Shown here one piece after another: positions 35,368-43,362 of a DNA stretch of 64,000 nucleotides. A model generated the notes under the pieces. That model was not told where the DNA came from. It made no database searches and saw only the letters and a program-made list of their open reading frames with translations. The stretch comes from Streptomyces hyderabadensis. GTDB lineage: Bacteria; Actinomycetota; Actinomycetes; Streptomycetales; Streptomycetaceae. Every line of letters starts with the position of its first letter. Position 1 is the stretch's first letter. The DNA lies in NCBI RefSeq assembly GCF_020404845.1, contig NZ_JAIOJZ010000019.1, forward strand, positions 62,001 to 126,000, given 5' to 3'. The translations under genes were made by a program, and so were the position numbers.

Positions 35368-36144
35368 ATGGGACACCTGGACCACGCCGCCCTGGGCTGG
35401 CTGACCCCCGCGCTGTCGTATGCGATGGCCTGTACCGGCGCAGCCCTCGGACTGCGATGCACCGTGCGCGCCCTGGCCGCCACCGGGCACACGCGCCGCA
35501 ACTGGCTCCTGACCGCGGCCTCGGCGATCGGCACGGGCATCTGGACGATGCACTTCGTCGCCATGCTGGGCTTCCGGGTGAGCGGCACCGACATCCGGTA
35601 CGACGTACCGCTCACCCTCGTGAGTCTCCTCGTCGCCGTGCTCGTCGTCTGCGCCGGCGTCTTCGCCGTCGGCTACGGCCGCAACCGGGCACGAGCGCTC
35701 CTGCTCGGCGGACTCACCACCGGATCGGGCGTCGCCAGCATGCACTACCTCGGCATGGCGGCCATGCGCCTGCACGGTGAGGTGAGCTACGACCCGGTCC
35801 GCGTAGGGCTCTCCGTGCTCATAGCCGTCGCGGCCGCCACCGCGGCCCTGTGGGCGGCGCTCAACACCGAGTCGCCCCTCGCGGTCACCCTCGCCTCGCT
35901 GATCATGGGAGCGGCCGTGAGCAGCATGCACTACACCGGCATGTTCGCGGTGAGCGTGCGCGTCACGCCGTCCGGCGAGGCGCTGCCCGGGGCCACGGCG
36001 ATGCAGTTCATCTTCCCCCTCGCCGTCGGCCTCGGGTCCTACCTCTTCCTGACGTCGGCCTTCGTCGCGCTGTCGCCGACGGCCGGAGAGCGCGAGGCGT
36101 CCACCTCGGCCCGGCAGCAACCGGCTGGGAGCACCACCCAGTAG
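35368..36144 (+). CDS. MHYT-domain integral membrane sensor
   Basis: A 258-residue protein with about seven transmembrane helices and the three MHYT motifs: TMHFVAMLGF, SMHYLGMAAM and SMHYTGMFAV. These Met/His-rich motifs face the outside and are proposed to bind copper and sense a diatomic gas. Unlike many members it has no GGDEF, EAL or HTH domain, only a short Ser/Thr-rich tail, so it must signal through a partner or act alone. It lies 91 bp upstream of the conservon kinase in the same direction, and could be a sensory input to it; that is inference. Confidence 0.88.
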   Translation: MGHLDHAALGWLTPALSYAMACTGAALGLRCTVRALAATGHTRRNWLLTAASAIGTGIWTMHFVAMLGFRVSGTDIRYDVPLTLVSLLVAVLVVCAGVFAVGYGRNRARALLLGGLTTGSGVASMHYLGMAAMRLHGEVSYDPVRVGLSVLIAVAAATAALWAALNTESPLAVTLASLIMGAAVSSMHYTGMFAVSVRVTPSGEALPGATAMQFIFPLAVGLGSYLFLTSAFVALSPTAGEREASTSARQQPAGSTTQ

Positions 36145-36235
36145 CGACGGCCCCCGGCCGCAGGACGCTGACCGAGAACCGACCCCGGCCGCAGGGCCCC
36201 GACCACGCACCGACCCCGTCCCGAGCGAGGAGGCC

Positions 36236-38830
36236 ATGCGTCCACCCCGTACCGCCCCAGCACGTCCCGCGCCCGAAGGGGGCGTCGAGACGCCGTCCCA
36301 GCCCTCCGTGCGCGGCCGGCGCGCGCATGCCGGACCACCCGCCGACGAGGGCCCCACGGAGCCCGTCGGCGAGGCGGCCGGCCCGCCCGCCACGCGTGCC
36401 TGGCCAGGTCGCATACAGCCCCGCACCGTGCGCGCCAGGATCGTCTGCCTCCTGATGGTGCCCGTCGTCTCGCTCCTGGCCCTGTGGGCGTACGCCACCG
36501 TCACCACCGCCCAGGACATCTCCCGGCTGCGCCAGGTCCAACGCGTGGACACGCGAGTCCGGGTCCCCGTGAGCGAGGCCGTCGCCGCCCTCCAGGCCGA
36601 GCGGCTCGCCGCCGTCCGCCGCGCCACCGACCCGGCGTCGGTGCCGGGCGGCGACTTCCGGACACTGACCGCCCGCACCGACCGCGCGGTGGGAAAGCTC
36701 CGGCTCGGCGAACACCACACCGTGGCCGACAGCGAGGAACTGCCCGCCGGAGTGGCCCGGCGGCTCGAAACGTTCGTCACCGGCGCCGAACGACTGGGGC
36801 CGTTGCGTACCGTCGTCCTCGACCGCCGTGCGGACTGGGAAGAGACCTACCGCCGCTATACGGCAGCCATTTCGTCGGCCTTCCACGTGGGCGGCGCGCT
36901 GAGCGGTGTCCAGGACGCCGATTCGGGAGCCGAGGCGCGCGTACTGGTCGAGTTCGCCCGCGCGGGCGAGGCACTGGCCCAGGAGGACGCCCTGCTGGCC
37001 GGAGCGCGTCTGGCCGACGGGCTCGCCGGCAGGCGACTGCGCCTGTTCACCGGCGCCGTCGACACACGCCGGACACTGACCGGGGCAGCCGTCGCCGACC
37101 TGCGCGGCGACCAGCGCGCGGCCTGGCGGGACCTGGCCGGCAGCGGAGCCTACCTGGCCGTGGGTGCCGCGGAGGACCGACTGCTCGACACCGGTTCGCA
37201 GGGACGGCCGGTCGAGGCGACGGCACCCCGGTCCGCCTGGGACGAGGCACACGCGCGCGTACGGGACGCCATGCGGGCGATCGAACGGGACGCCGGACGC
37301 TCGGTCGCCGACCGGACGGACCCGTTCTCCCGCGGGGTGTTCACTCCGGCCGGGGCTGCCGTCCTGTTCGGCCTCCTGGCCGTCGCCGCGTCGCTCGTCA
37401 TCTCCGTCCGCATCGGCCGTGGCCTGGTGGTCGAGCTGGTGGGTCTGCGCAACAGCGCACTGGAGATCGCCCGGCGTAAACTCCCCGAGGCGATGCGCAG
37501 GCTGCGCGCGGGGGACGAGATAGACATCCGGTCCGAGGCACCGCCCCGGCCTCCTGCCGAGGACGAGGCCGGGCAGGTCGCCGAGGCACTGGCCAGCGTG
37601 CACCGGGCCGCGCTGCGCGCCGCGGTGGAACGTGCCGAACTCGCCGGCGGCATCGCCGGGGTCTTCGTCAACCTCGCCCGCCGCAGTCAGATCCTCGTCC
37701 ACCGTCAACTGAGCCTCCTGGACAGCATGGAACGCCGTTCCGACGACCCGAACGAACTCAGTGACCTCTTCCGGCTCGACCACCTCACCACCCGCATGCG
37801 CCGCCACGCCGAAAGCCTGATCATCCTCTCCGGCGCGGCGCCCGGCCGGGCCTGGCGGATGCCGGTCTCCCTGACCGACGTGGTCCGTGCCGCCGTCTCC
37901 GAAGTCGAGGACTACGCGCGCGTGGAGGTACGGCAGCTCCCCGAGGCGTCCGTCAAGGGCGCCGCCGTCGCCGACGTCACCCACCTCCTGGCAGAGATCA
38001 TCGAGAACGCCGCCCAGTTCTCACCGCCCCACACACGCGTGCGGGTCACCGGTGAACCCGTCGGCAACGGCTACGCGATCGAGGTCGAGGACCGCGGACT
38101 CGGTATGGGCAAGGACGCCCTCGCCGACGCCAACCACCGCATCACCCGCTCCGAGACGCTCGACCTGTTCGACAGCGACCGGCTCGGCCTGTTCGTCGTC
38201 AGCCGACTCGCCGCCCGGCAGGACATCAAGGTGCACCTGCGGACCTCCCCCTACGGCGGCACCACCGCGGTCGTCCTGCTGCCCACCGCACTCCTGCACA
38301 GCGAGTCCGCGGCGGCTCCTCCCGTGGCGGCACACCAGACGGCCCCGGACGAGGAGCACCGGTACGCGCGCGTGCCCCGTCCCGCCGGGCAGCAGGATCC
38401 CGTCCCCGCACCGGTCGACCGGCCTGCGCTGACGTCCGCCACCGCGCCGTCGGGGACACGCACCGCCACCGCGGGCCGGCCCCCGGGAGCGCCCGCCCTG
38501 CGACTGCACCGGTCCCCGGACGTGCCCGACGCCTCCCGGGCCGTCGCGCAGGGGGACGGCTCTGTCCCGTCGCAGCCGACGGGCGACTCCGACGACCTGC
38601 CCCGCCGGGTACGGCAGGCGAGTCTGGCCCCCCAGCTGCGCGACGGGAGTCCCGTGGGCCTGACGCGGCCCGGCCGGGCACGCGACGACGAGGAGCGCAC
38701 CCCCGAGGCCGTGCGGGACCGCATGGCCGCATACCGCGACGGCTGGTCGCGCGGCGGCGGTCGTCGCCCCGGCCGCCCGGCACCGCCGCAGCCGCCGACC
38801 GGCGACAGCACCGAAGGAGACCGCGCATGA
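36236..38830 (+). CDS. cvnA: conservon sensor kinase-like protein CvnA
   Basis: An 864-residue membrane protein. Disordered N-terminus, TM1 at about residues 69-89, an extracytoplasmic nitrate/nitrite-sensing-type helical domain, TM2 at about 369-390, a HAMP-like linker, then a histidine-kinase region with LARRSQILVHRQLSLLD, the N box EIIENAAQFSPPHTRV (near 587) and DRGLGMGKDAL. The final ~170 residues are Pro/Ala-rich and disordered. In Streptomyces conservons CvnA works with the roadblock protein CvnB, DUF742 protein CvnC and GTPase CvnD as a membrane-linked GTPase signalling complex. Its stop overlaps cvnB as ATGA. Confidence 0.92.
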   Translation: MRPPRTAPARPAPEGGVETPSQPSVRGRRAHAGPPADEGPTEPVGEAAGPPATRAWPGRIQPRTVRARIVCLLMVPVVSLLALWAYATVTTAQDISRLRQVQRVDTRVRVPVSEAVAALQAERLAAVRRATDPASVPGGDFRTLTARTDRAVGKLRLGEHHTVADSEELPAGVARRLETFVTGAERLGPLRTVVLDRRADWEETYRRYTAAISSAFHVGGALSGVQDADSGAEARVLVEFARAGEALAQEDALLAGARLADGLAGRRLRLFTGAVDTRRTLTGAAVADLRGDQRAAWRDLAGSGAYLAVGAAEDRLLDTGSQGRPVEATAPRSAWDEAHARVRDAMRAIERDAGRSVADRTDPFSRGVFTPAGAAVLFGLLAVAASLVISVRIGRGLVVELVGLRNSALEIARRKLPEAMRRLRAGDEIDIRSEAPPRPPAEDEAGQVAEALASVHRAALRAAVERAELAGGIAGVFVNLARRSQILVHRQLSLLDSMERRSDDPNELSDLFRLDHLTTRMRRHAESLIILSGAAPGRAWRMPVSLTDVVRAAVSEVEDYARVEVRQLPEASVKGAAVADVTHLLAEIIENAAQFSPPHTRVRVTGEPVGNGYAIEVEDRGLGMGKDALADANHRITRSETLDLFDSDRLGLFVVSRLAARQDIKVHLRTSPYGGTTAVVLLPTALLHSESAAAPPVAAHQTAPDEEHRYARVPRPAGQQDPVPAPVDRPALTSATAPSGTRTATAGRPPGAPALRLHRSPDVPDASRAVAQGDGSVPSQPTGDSDDLPRRVRQASLAPQLRDGSPVGLTRPGRARDDEERTPEAVRDRMAAYRDGWSRGGGRRPGRPAPPQPPTGDSTEGDRA

Positions 38831-39264
38831 TCCAGAATCCCGGCACGGGAACCGCCCGTCCGGCCCGCGAACTCGACTGGCTCCTGGACGACCTCGTCGG
38901 ACGCGTGCACGAGGTGCGGCACGCCGTGGTGCTGTCGAACGACGGGCTCGCCGTGGGCGCGTCGAACGGCCTCGGCCGTGAAGACGCCGAGCACCTGGCC
39001 GCCGTCGCCTCCGGCTTCCACAGCCTGGCCAAGGGCGCGGGACGGCACTTCGGAGCCGGGGGTGTGCAGCAGACCATGGTCGAAATGGACGACGGGTTCC
39101 TGTTCGTGGCCGCGGCGGGAGAAGGTTCCTGCCTCGCCGTCCTCACCGCCGTGACCGCGGACGTCGGTCTCGTGGCCTACGAGATGGCACGTCTGGTGAG
39201 ACGCGTCGGCGAGCACCTGCACACCGCGCCGCGTGCCGCCGCACGACCGCCCCTGGGCGCATGA
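38827..39264 (+). CDS. cvnB: roadblock/LC7 protein CvnB
   Basis: A 145-residue single-domain roadblock/LC7 protein: LDWLLDDLVGRVHEVRHAVVLSNDGLAVGAS begins the domain and VVEMDDGFLFV-like sequence (TMVEMDDGFLFVAAAGEGSCLAVL) forms the central sheet. Roadblock proteins act as GTPase partners, here for CvnD. Overlaps cvnA by 4 bp. A close paralogue lies at 40942-41355. Confidence 0.93.
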   Translation: MIQNPGTGTARPARELDWLLDDLVGRVHEVRHAVVLSNDGLAVGASNGLGREDAEHLAAVASGFHSLAKGAGRHFGAGGVQQTMVEMDDGFLFVAAAGEGSCLAVLTAVTADVGLVAYEMARLVRRVGEHLHTAPRAAARPPLGA

Positions 39265-39282
39265 CCCGGAAGGGCCTGGAGG

Positions 39283-39696
39283 ATGACCGACGACATCACG
39301 GGCGGCGGCCGGGAAGGACCGGGCAGCCAGTGGTACGACAACGAGGCCGGACCCCTCGTCCGCCCCTACGCGATGACCGGCGGCCGCACCCGGCCCGGTC
39401 CCACGGGAGTGCGGTTCGACCTGATCGCCCTCGTCACGCGAGCAGTCGGCGCACCGGACGTCGACGACACCGTGCTCGGACCCGAACACCGCACGCTGAC
39501 CGACCTGTGCCGGACGGAAACCCAGTCGGTCGCCGAACTCGCCGCCGACGCGGACCTGCCCGTGGGCGTCGTCAGAGTGCTCCTCGGCGACCTGGTGGAA
39601 CTGGGGTGCGTGACCGTCAGCCGCCCCGTGCCGCCGGCGCAGCTGCCCGACGAACGGATTCTGCGCGAAGTCATCGACGGACTGCGCGCCCTGTAG
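39283..39696 (+). CDS. cvnC: DUF742 protein CvnC
   Basis: A 137-residue DUF742 protein: GPLVRPYAMTGGRTRP at the N-terminus, then a winged-helix-like region LTDLCRTETQSVAELAADADLPVGVVRVLLGDL and the closing ERILREVIDGLRAL. Conservon partner of unknown biochemical role, possibly DNA-binding by fold. It begins 18 bp after cvnB, with GGAGG just upstream of the ATG. Confidence 0.92.
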   Translation: MTDDITGGGREGPGSQWYDNEAGPLVRPYAMTGGRTRPGPTGVRFDLIALVTRAVGAPDVDDTVLGPEHRTLTDLCRTETQSVAELAADADLPVGVVRVLLGDLVELGCVTVSRPVPPAQLPDERILREVIDGLRAL

Positions 39697-39761
39697 GGAA
39701 GGCCGAAGGACCCATGACCGGCACCCACGTGCACGACCACCCGCACCGAGAGAAGTGATCG

Positions 39762-40367
39762 ATGGTCTCCGAACGCTCCGACGCCGCGGACGCCGACACG
39801 ACCGCGCTGGCGTTGAAGATCCTGGTCGCCGGAGGATTCGGCGTGGGCAAGACCACTCTGGTGGGCGCGGTCAGCGAGATCAGGCCGCTGCGCACGGAGG
39901 AGCTGCTGAGCGAGGCCGGACGGCTGGTGGACGACACCGACGGCATCGACCGGAAGGTCACCACGACCGTCGCCATGGACTTCGGCCGCATCACCATCCG
40001 TTCCGGCCTCTCCCTGTACCTCTTCGGCACGCCGGGGCAGGACCGGTTCTGGTTCCTCTGGGACGAACTGGCGCAGGGCGCGCTCGGCGCCGTCGTCCTC
40101 GCGGACACCCGGCGCCTGGCGGACTGCTTCCCCGCGGTGGACTACTTCGAACACCGGCACATCCCCTTCGTGGTGGCCGTGAACTGCTTCACGGGAGCAC
40201 GCCGCCACGACGAGGACAGCGTCCTGCGCGCTCTCGACCTCGACCCGGGCACGCCGGTGGTGCTGTGTGACGCCCGGGACCGTGACTCGGGGAAGGAGGT
40301 GCTGATCAGGCTCGTCGAGTACGCCGGGCGGATGCACACCGCCCGGCTGCTCGACTCCGTCCGCTGA
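39762..40367 (+). CDS. cvnD: conservon small GTPase-like protein CvnD
   Basis: A 201-residue ATP/GTP-binding protein of the conservon type: P-loop GGFGVGKTT at about residues 24-32, switch-like TTTVAMDFGRI, the G3-type FGTPGQDRFWF, and a VNCF motif in place of the usual NKxD. It is expected to be controlled by CvnA/CvnB/CvnC and to relay to metabolism or development. It closes the cvnABCD operon (66-bp gap after cvnC) and is followed by a short hairpin. Confidence 0.93.
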   Translation: MVSERSDAADADTTALALKILVAGGFGVGKTTLVGAVSEIRPLRTEELLSEAGRLVDDTDGIDRKVTTTVAMDFGRITIRSGLSLYLFGTPGQDRFWFLWDELAQGALGAVVLADTRRLADCFPAVDYFEHRHIPFVVAVNCFTGARRHDEDSVLRALDLDPGTPVVLCDARDRDSGKEVLIRLVEYAGRMHTARLLDSVR

Positions 40368-40387
40368 CCGGTACGGACTTCACGACC

Positions 40388-40410
40388 GAGGGCGCTCAGT
40401 CCTCGCCCTC
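40388..40410. terminator. bidirectional hairpin after cvnD
   Basis: GAGGGCG (40388-40394), 9-nt loop, CGCCCTC (40404-40410). It lies 21 bp after the cvnD stop and touches the stop codon of the convergent PPOX gene, a normal position for a shared terminator. Confidence 0.5.
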
Positions 40411-40837
40411 AGTCCGCCACCGACTTCTGGGCCAGGACCTTGTCCACGGTGACCCGCACGAGGAGTTCGCCCGGGACGCCGTTGCGCGCCCCGAACTCCT
40501 CGGCGCGTTCCTCGCCCATGTACCGGGCGCCGATACGGGCAGCCCAGTGCCGCAGTTCGCCGAGGTCCTCCGAGAGCCGGGCACGCCCCTGCAGCACGAC
40601 GAAGTCGAAGGGCGGCCGGTCGTCGTCCACGCACAGGGCGACGCGGCCGTCACGGACCAGGTTGCGCCCCTTCACGGTGTCCTTGCCGGTGTTGAACACC
40701 AGGTCGTCCCCGTCCAGCAGGAACCAGACGGGCGCCACGTGCGGGCTGCCGTCGGCCCGGACGGTCGAGAGCTTTCCCGTGCGGGTGCCGTCCGAGACGA
40801 ACGCCCGCCATTCCTCATCGGTCATCTTCTGTGCCAT
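40409..40837 (-). CDS. PPOX-class (pyridoxamine oxidase-fold) flavin/F420 protein
   Basis: A 142-residue split-barrel protein: LSTVRADGSPHVAPVWFLLDGDDLVFNTGKDTVKGRNLVRDGRVALCVDD is the typical FMN/F420-binding fold of actinobacterial PPOX-class F420-dependent reductases. Substrate unknown. AAGGAGG lies 9 nt before the ATG at 40837. It is divergent from the orphan roadblock gene with a 104-bp gap. Confidence 0.85.
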   Translation of the reverse strand: MAQKMTDEEWRAFVSDGTRTGKLSTVRADGSPHVAPVWFLLDGDDLVFNTGKDTVKGRNLVRDGRVALCVDDDRPPFDFVVLQGRARLSEDLGELRHWAARIGARYMGEERAEEFGARNGVPGELLVRVTVDKVLAQKSVAD

Positions 40838-40941
40838 GCCCCCATCCTCCTTGCCCGGAGCACGGGCGTGGTGAAGGCTGGCGGACGGATCCCCCGGCCA
40901 GGGGGAGGCACACGTACGGGGAGACACGGGGAGATCGGATC

Positions 40942-41355
40942 ATGGTGCAGAACCAGGGACTGGGCTGGTTGCTCGACGACCTGACCGCGCGCGTCGAACA
41001 CGTACGGCATGCGCTGGTCCTGTCCAACGACGGATTGGTGACCGGGGCGAGTACGGGCCTGCGACGCGAGGACGCCGAGCACCTCGCCGCCGTCTCGTCC
41101 GGACTGCACAGCCTGGCCAAGGGCTCGGGGCGGCACTTCGGCGCCGGCCAGGTACGGCAGACGATGGTCGAGTTCGACGACGCCGTGCTGTTCGTCACCG
41201 CCGCGGGTTCGGGCAGTTGCCTGTGCGTGCTCAGCGGGGCGGAGGCGGACATCGGGCAGATCGCCTACGAGATGACGCTGCTGGTGAACAGGGTGGGCGA
41301 GCACCTCGACGTCGATGCGCGGCAGCCCGGGCGGATATCACCCATGGAGCCCTGA
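40942..41355 (+). CDS. orphan roadblock/LC7 protein (CvnB paralogue)
   Basis: A 137-residue roadblock protein closely resembling CvnB of the adjacent conservon: both share WLLDDL, VRHA, VLSNDGL, REDAEHLAAV, HSLAKG and GRHFGAG segments. It carries an N-terminal MVQNQGLG in place of CvnB's longer start. No cvnA, C or D follows; the next gene is DUF6397. It may arise from duplication of cvnB and may bind the same kinase or GTPase. GGGGAGAT precedes the ATG. Confidence 0.9.
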   Translation: MVQNQGLGWLLDDLTARVEHVRHALVLSNDGLVTGASTGLRREDAEHLAAVSSGLHSLAKGSGRHFGAGQVRQTMVEFDDAVLFVTAAGSGSCLCVLSGAEADIGQIAYEMTLLVNRVGEHLDVDARQPGRISPMEP

Positions 41356-41491
41356 CCTGCACTTTCGTTGTCCCCAGGATCGGCCGCAGAGTTATCCACA
41401 GGCGAGCCACGGATGTCGCGGCTGCGGCTACGGTTTTTGTGTCAGCGGGCGCGGACGGCGCCGCCCACACACTCCACGGGGGAGACGAACC

Positions 41492-42475
41492 ATGTCGGGC
41501 AACACCATCACCCACCAGACCGCCGCGGCCGGCGAGCGGATCGGCAGCACCCGGGTCGCCCCGGTCACCTACCATCGCGCGGCGCGGGAGCTGGGGCTCA
41601 GGCGCAGCGAGTTCGACCTCGCCGTGCACCTCGGCCGGGTCCGCACGGTGCCCGACGAAGGAGGAGGCGGGCGGCGCGTCCCCCGCGACGAGATCGACCG
41701 GATCCGGACGGCAGACGGCTTCCCCGAGGTGCTCCGGGCCGCTGTCCGGGTCGTCGGGACCGCCCAGGGCGCGGCCCTCATGGACGTGACCACGGCCCGG
41801 TTCACCCGCCTCGCACGGCTGGGGCTGCTGGTGCCCGTGAAATTTTACGTCAACCGCTACCGCGCCGTCGTCTGGCTGTACCTGGCAGAGGAACTGCGGC
41901 AGTTCAAGGCCGACGAACGCAACACCGCACTGCTGACGGGCCGCACACCCGGAGGTCTGCGGGACCAGCTGGGCGAGGGGCTGGACCTGCGTCCTCGCAA
42001 CTGGCGGGGAAGGCACCTGGGATTCCTGCTCCGGCAGGCCCACGACCCCTGGGCCCGGGCCGCTGCGGTGGCGTCACTGCTCGATGCCGCCGAAGTCTCG
42101 GACGTCGTCACCGACCCCTACGAGCGGTCCCATCTGCGCCGGTTCCGCCCCGCACCCGTCCCGCACGGCTCGCCGGGCTCACCGGCCGCGCAGGTCGCCG
42201 AGGAGATCGTGACGGCTGCCGACCCGGACGAGGTTGACTGGCTCCGTTCCGACCTGGCGGCCGCGGTGGACGCGGCCCGCCTGCACCGTCCGGCGCCCCG
42301 CCCGGCAGCGGCCGCGCACGCGCCCGCCGTGCCGGTTCCGCACGGTCCGGACCCCGTGCCGCGCGAGAGGGCGAAACCGGAACCGCCCGCAGCCGAGCAC
42401 CCCACGCCGCGCGAGGTGGAGCGGCCCGGACGGCTCAGCGGCATCTTCGGCAGGCTCTGGCGCAGAGACTGCTGA
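41492..42475 (+). CDS. DUF6397-type regulatory-like protein
   Basis: A 327-residue protein. The N-terminal part is helix-turn-helix-like (RAARELGLRRSEFDLAVHLGRVRTVPDEGG, with PRDEIDRIRTADGFP), followed by a second helical module (TARFTRLARLGLLVPVKFYVNRYRAVVWLYLAEELRQF) and a long Pro/Ala-rich tail ending in a basic, aromatic segment LSGIFGRLWRRDC. I associate this with the Streptomyces DUF6397 family, function unknown. GGGGGAG lies before the ATG at 41492. Ends one base from the convergent thioesterase. Confidence 0.75.
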   Translation: MSGNTITHQTAAAGERIGSTRVAPVTYHRAARELGLRRSEFDLAVHLGRVRTVPDEGGGGRRVPRDEIDRIRTADGFPEVLRAAVRVVGTAQGAALMDVTTARFTRLARLGLLVPVKFYVNRYRAVVWLYLAEELRQFKADERNTALLTGRTPGGLRDQLGEGLDLRPRNWRGRHLGFLLRQAHDPWARAAAVASLLDAAEVSDVVTDPYERSHLRRFRPAPVPHGSPGSPAAQVAEEIVTAADPDEVDWLRSDLAAAVDAARLHRPAPRPAAAAHAPAVPVPHGPDPVPRERAKPEPPAAEHPTPREVERPGRLSGIFGRLWRRDC

Positions 42476-42476
42476 C

Positions 42477-43343
42477 CTACAGCGCCCGGAAGAGCCCCTC
42501 CTGGACCACGGACACCAGCATGCGTCCCTCCGTGTCGTAGATCCGCCCACGGGCCAGCCCTCGCCCGCCGGTCGCGATCGGCGACTCCTGGTCGTACAGG
42601 AACCACTCGTCGGCCCGGAACGGCCGGTGGAACCACATGGCGTGGTCCAGCGACGCCATGTCGAACCCCCGCGGACCCCACAGCGGCTCCACCGGGAGAC
42701 GCACGGCGTCCAGGAGCGTCATGTCGCTGGCGTAGGTCAGGGCGCAGGTGTGCACGAGCGGGTCGTCGCCGAGCGGCCCGACCGCGCGCATCCACACGGC
42801 GCTGCGGGGCTCGGCGCCCTCGACCTCCTGCGCGCTCCAGCGCAGCCGGTCGACGTAGCGGATGTCGAAGGGCTGGCGGCGGGCCATTCGCTCCAACTGC
42901 TCCGGCAGCGCACCCAGGTGCTCCCGCACCTCCTCGGCGACCGTCGGCAGGGACTCCGGATCGGGGACCTTGCGGGCCGGCGGCAGCTGGTGCTCGAAAC
43001 TCCCCTGCTCAGGCTTGTGAAAGGAGGCGGTGAGCGTGAAGATCGTGCGGCCCTGCTGCACGGCGGTGACCCGGCGGGTGGTGAACGACCGTCCGTCCCG
43101 GTCCCGTTCGACCTGGTACACGATCGGCACGCCGGGGCGTCCGGGACGCAGGAAGTACGCGTGCAGCGAGTGCACCGGGCGGTTGCCGTCGGTGGTGCGT
43201 CCCGCGGCGACCAGTGCCTGGCCGGCCACCTGGCCGCCGAAGACCCGCTGCAGCGACTCCTCGGGGCTGCGGCCACGGAAGATGTTGACCTCGATCTGCT
43301 CCAGGTCGAGCAGGGCGACGAGGCTCTCGGCCGGATTCGTCAT
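42477..43343 (-). CDS. tesB: acyl-CoA thioesterase II
   Basis: A 288-residue double-hotdog thioesterase hydrolysing medium/long acyl-CoA. The family is recognised by NIFRGRSPEESLQRVFGGQVAGQALVAA at the N-terminus, HSLHAYFLRPGRPGVPIVYQVERDRDGRSFTTRRV, and the second half with SLDHAMWFHRPFRADEWFLYDQESP, which carries the active-site Asp/Thr/Gln set. AGGAG precedes the ATG. Downstream of and co-directional with the DUF3516 helicase, but from a separate start; likely cytosolic housekeeping role. Confidence 0.94.
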   Translation of the reverse strand: MTNPAESLVALLDLEQIEVNIFRGRSPEESLQRVFGGQVAGQALVAAGRTTDGNRPVHSLHAYFLRPGRPGVPIVYQVERDRDGRSFTTRRVTAVQQGRTIFTLTASFHKPEQGSFEHQLPPARKVPDPESLPTVAEEVREHLGALPEQLERMARRQPFDIRYVDRLRWSAQEVEGAEPRSAVWMRAVGPLGDDPLVHTCALTYASDMTLLDAVRLPVEPLWGPRGFDMASLDHAMWFHRPFRADEWFLYDQESPIATGGRGLARGRIYDTEGRMLVSVVQEGLFRAL

Positions 43344-43362
43344 GGGTGGGGTTCTCCTGTGC

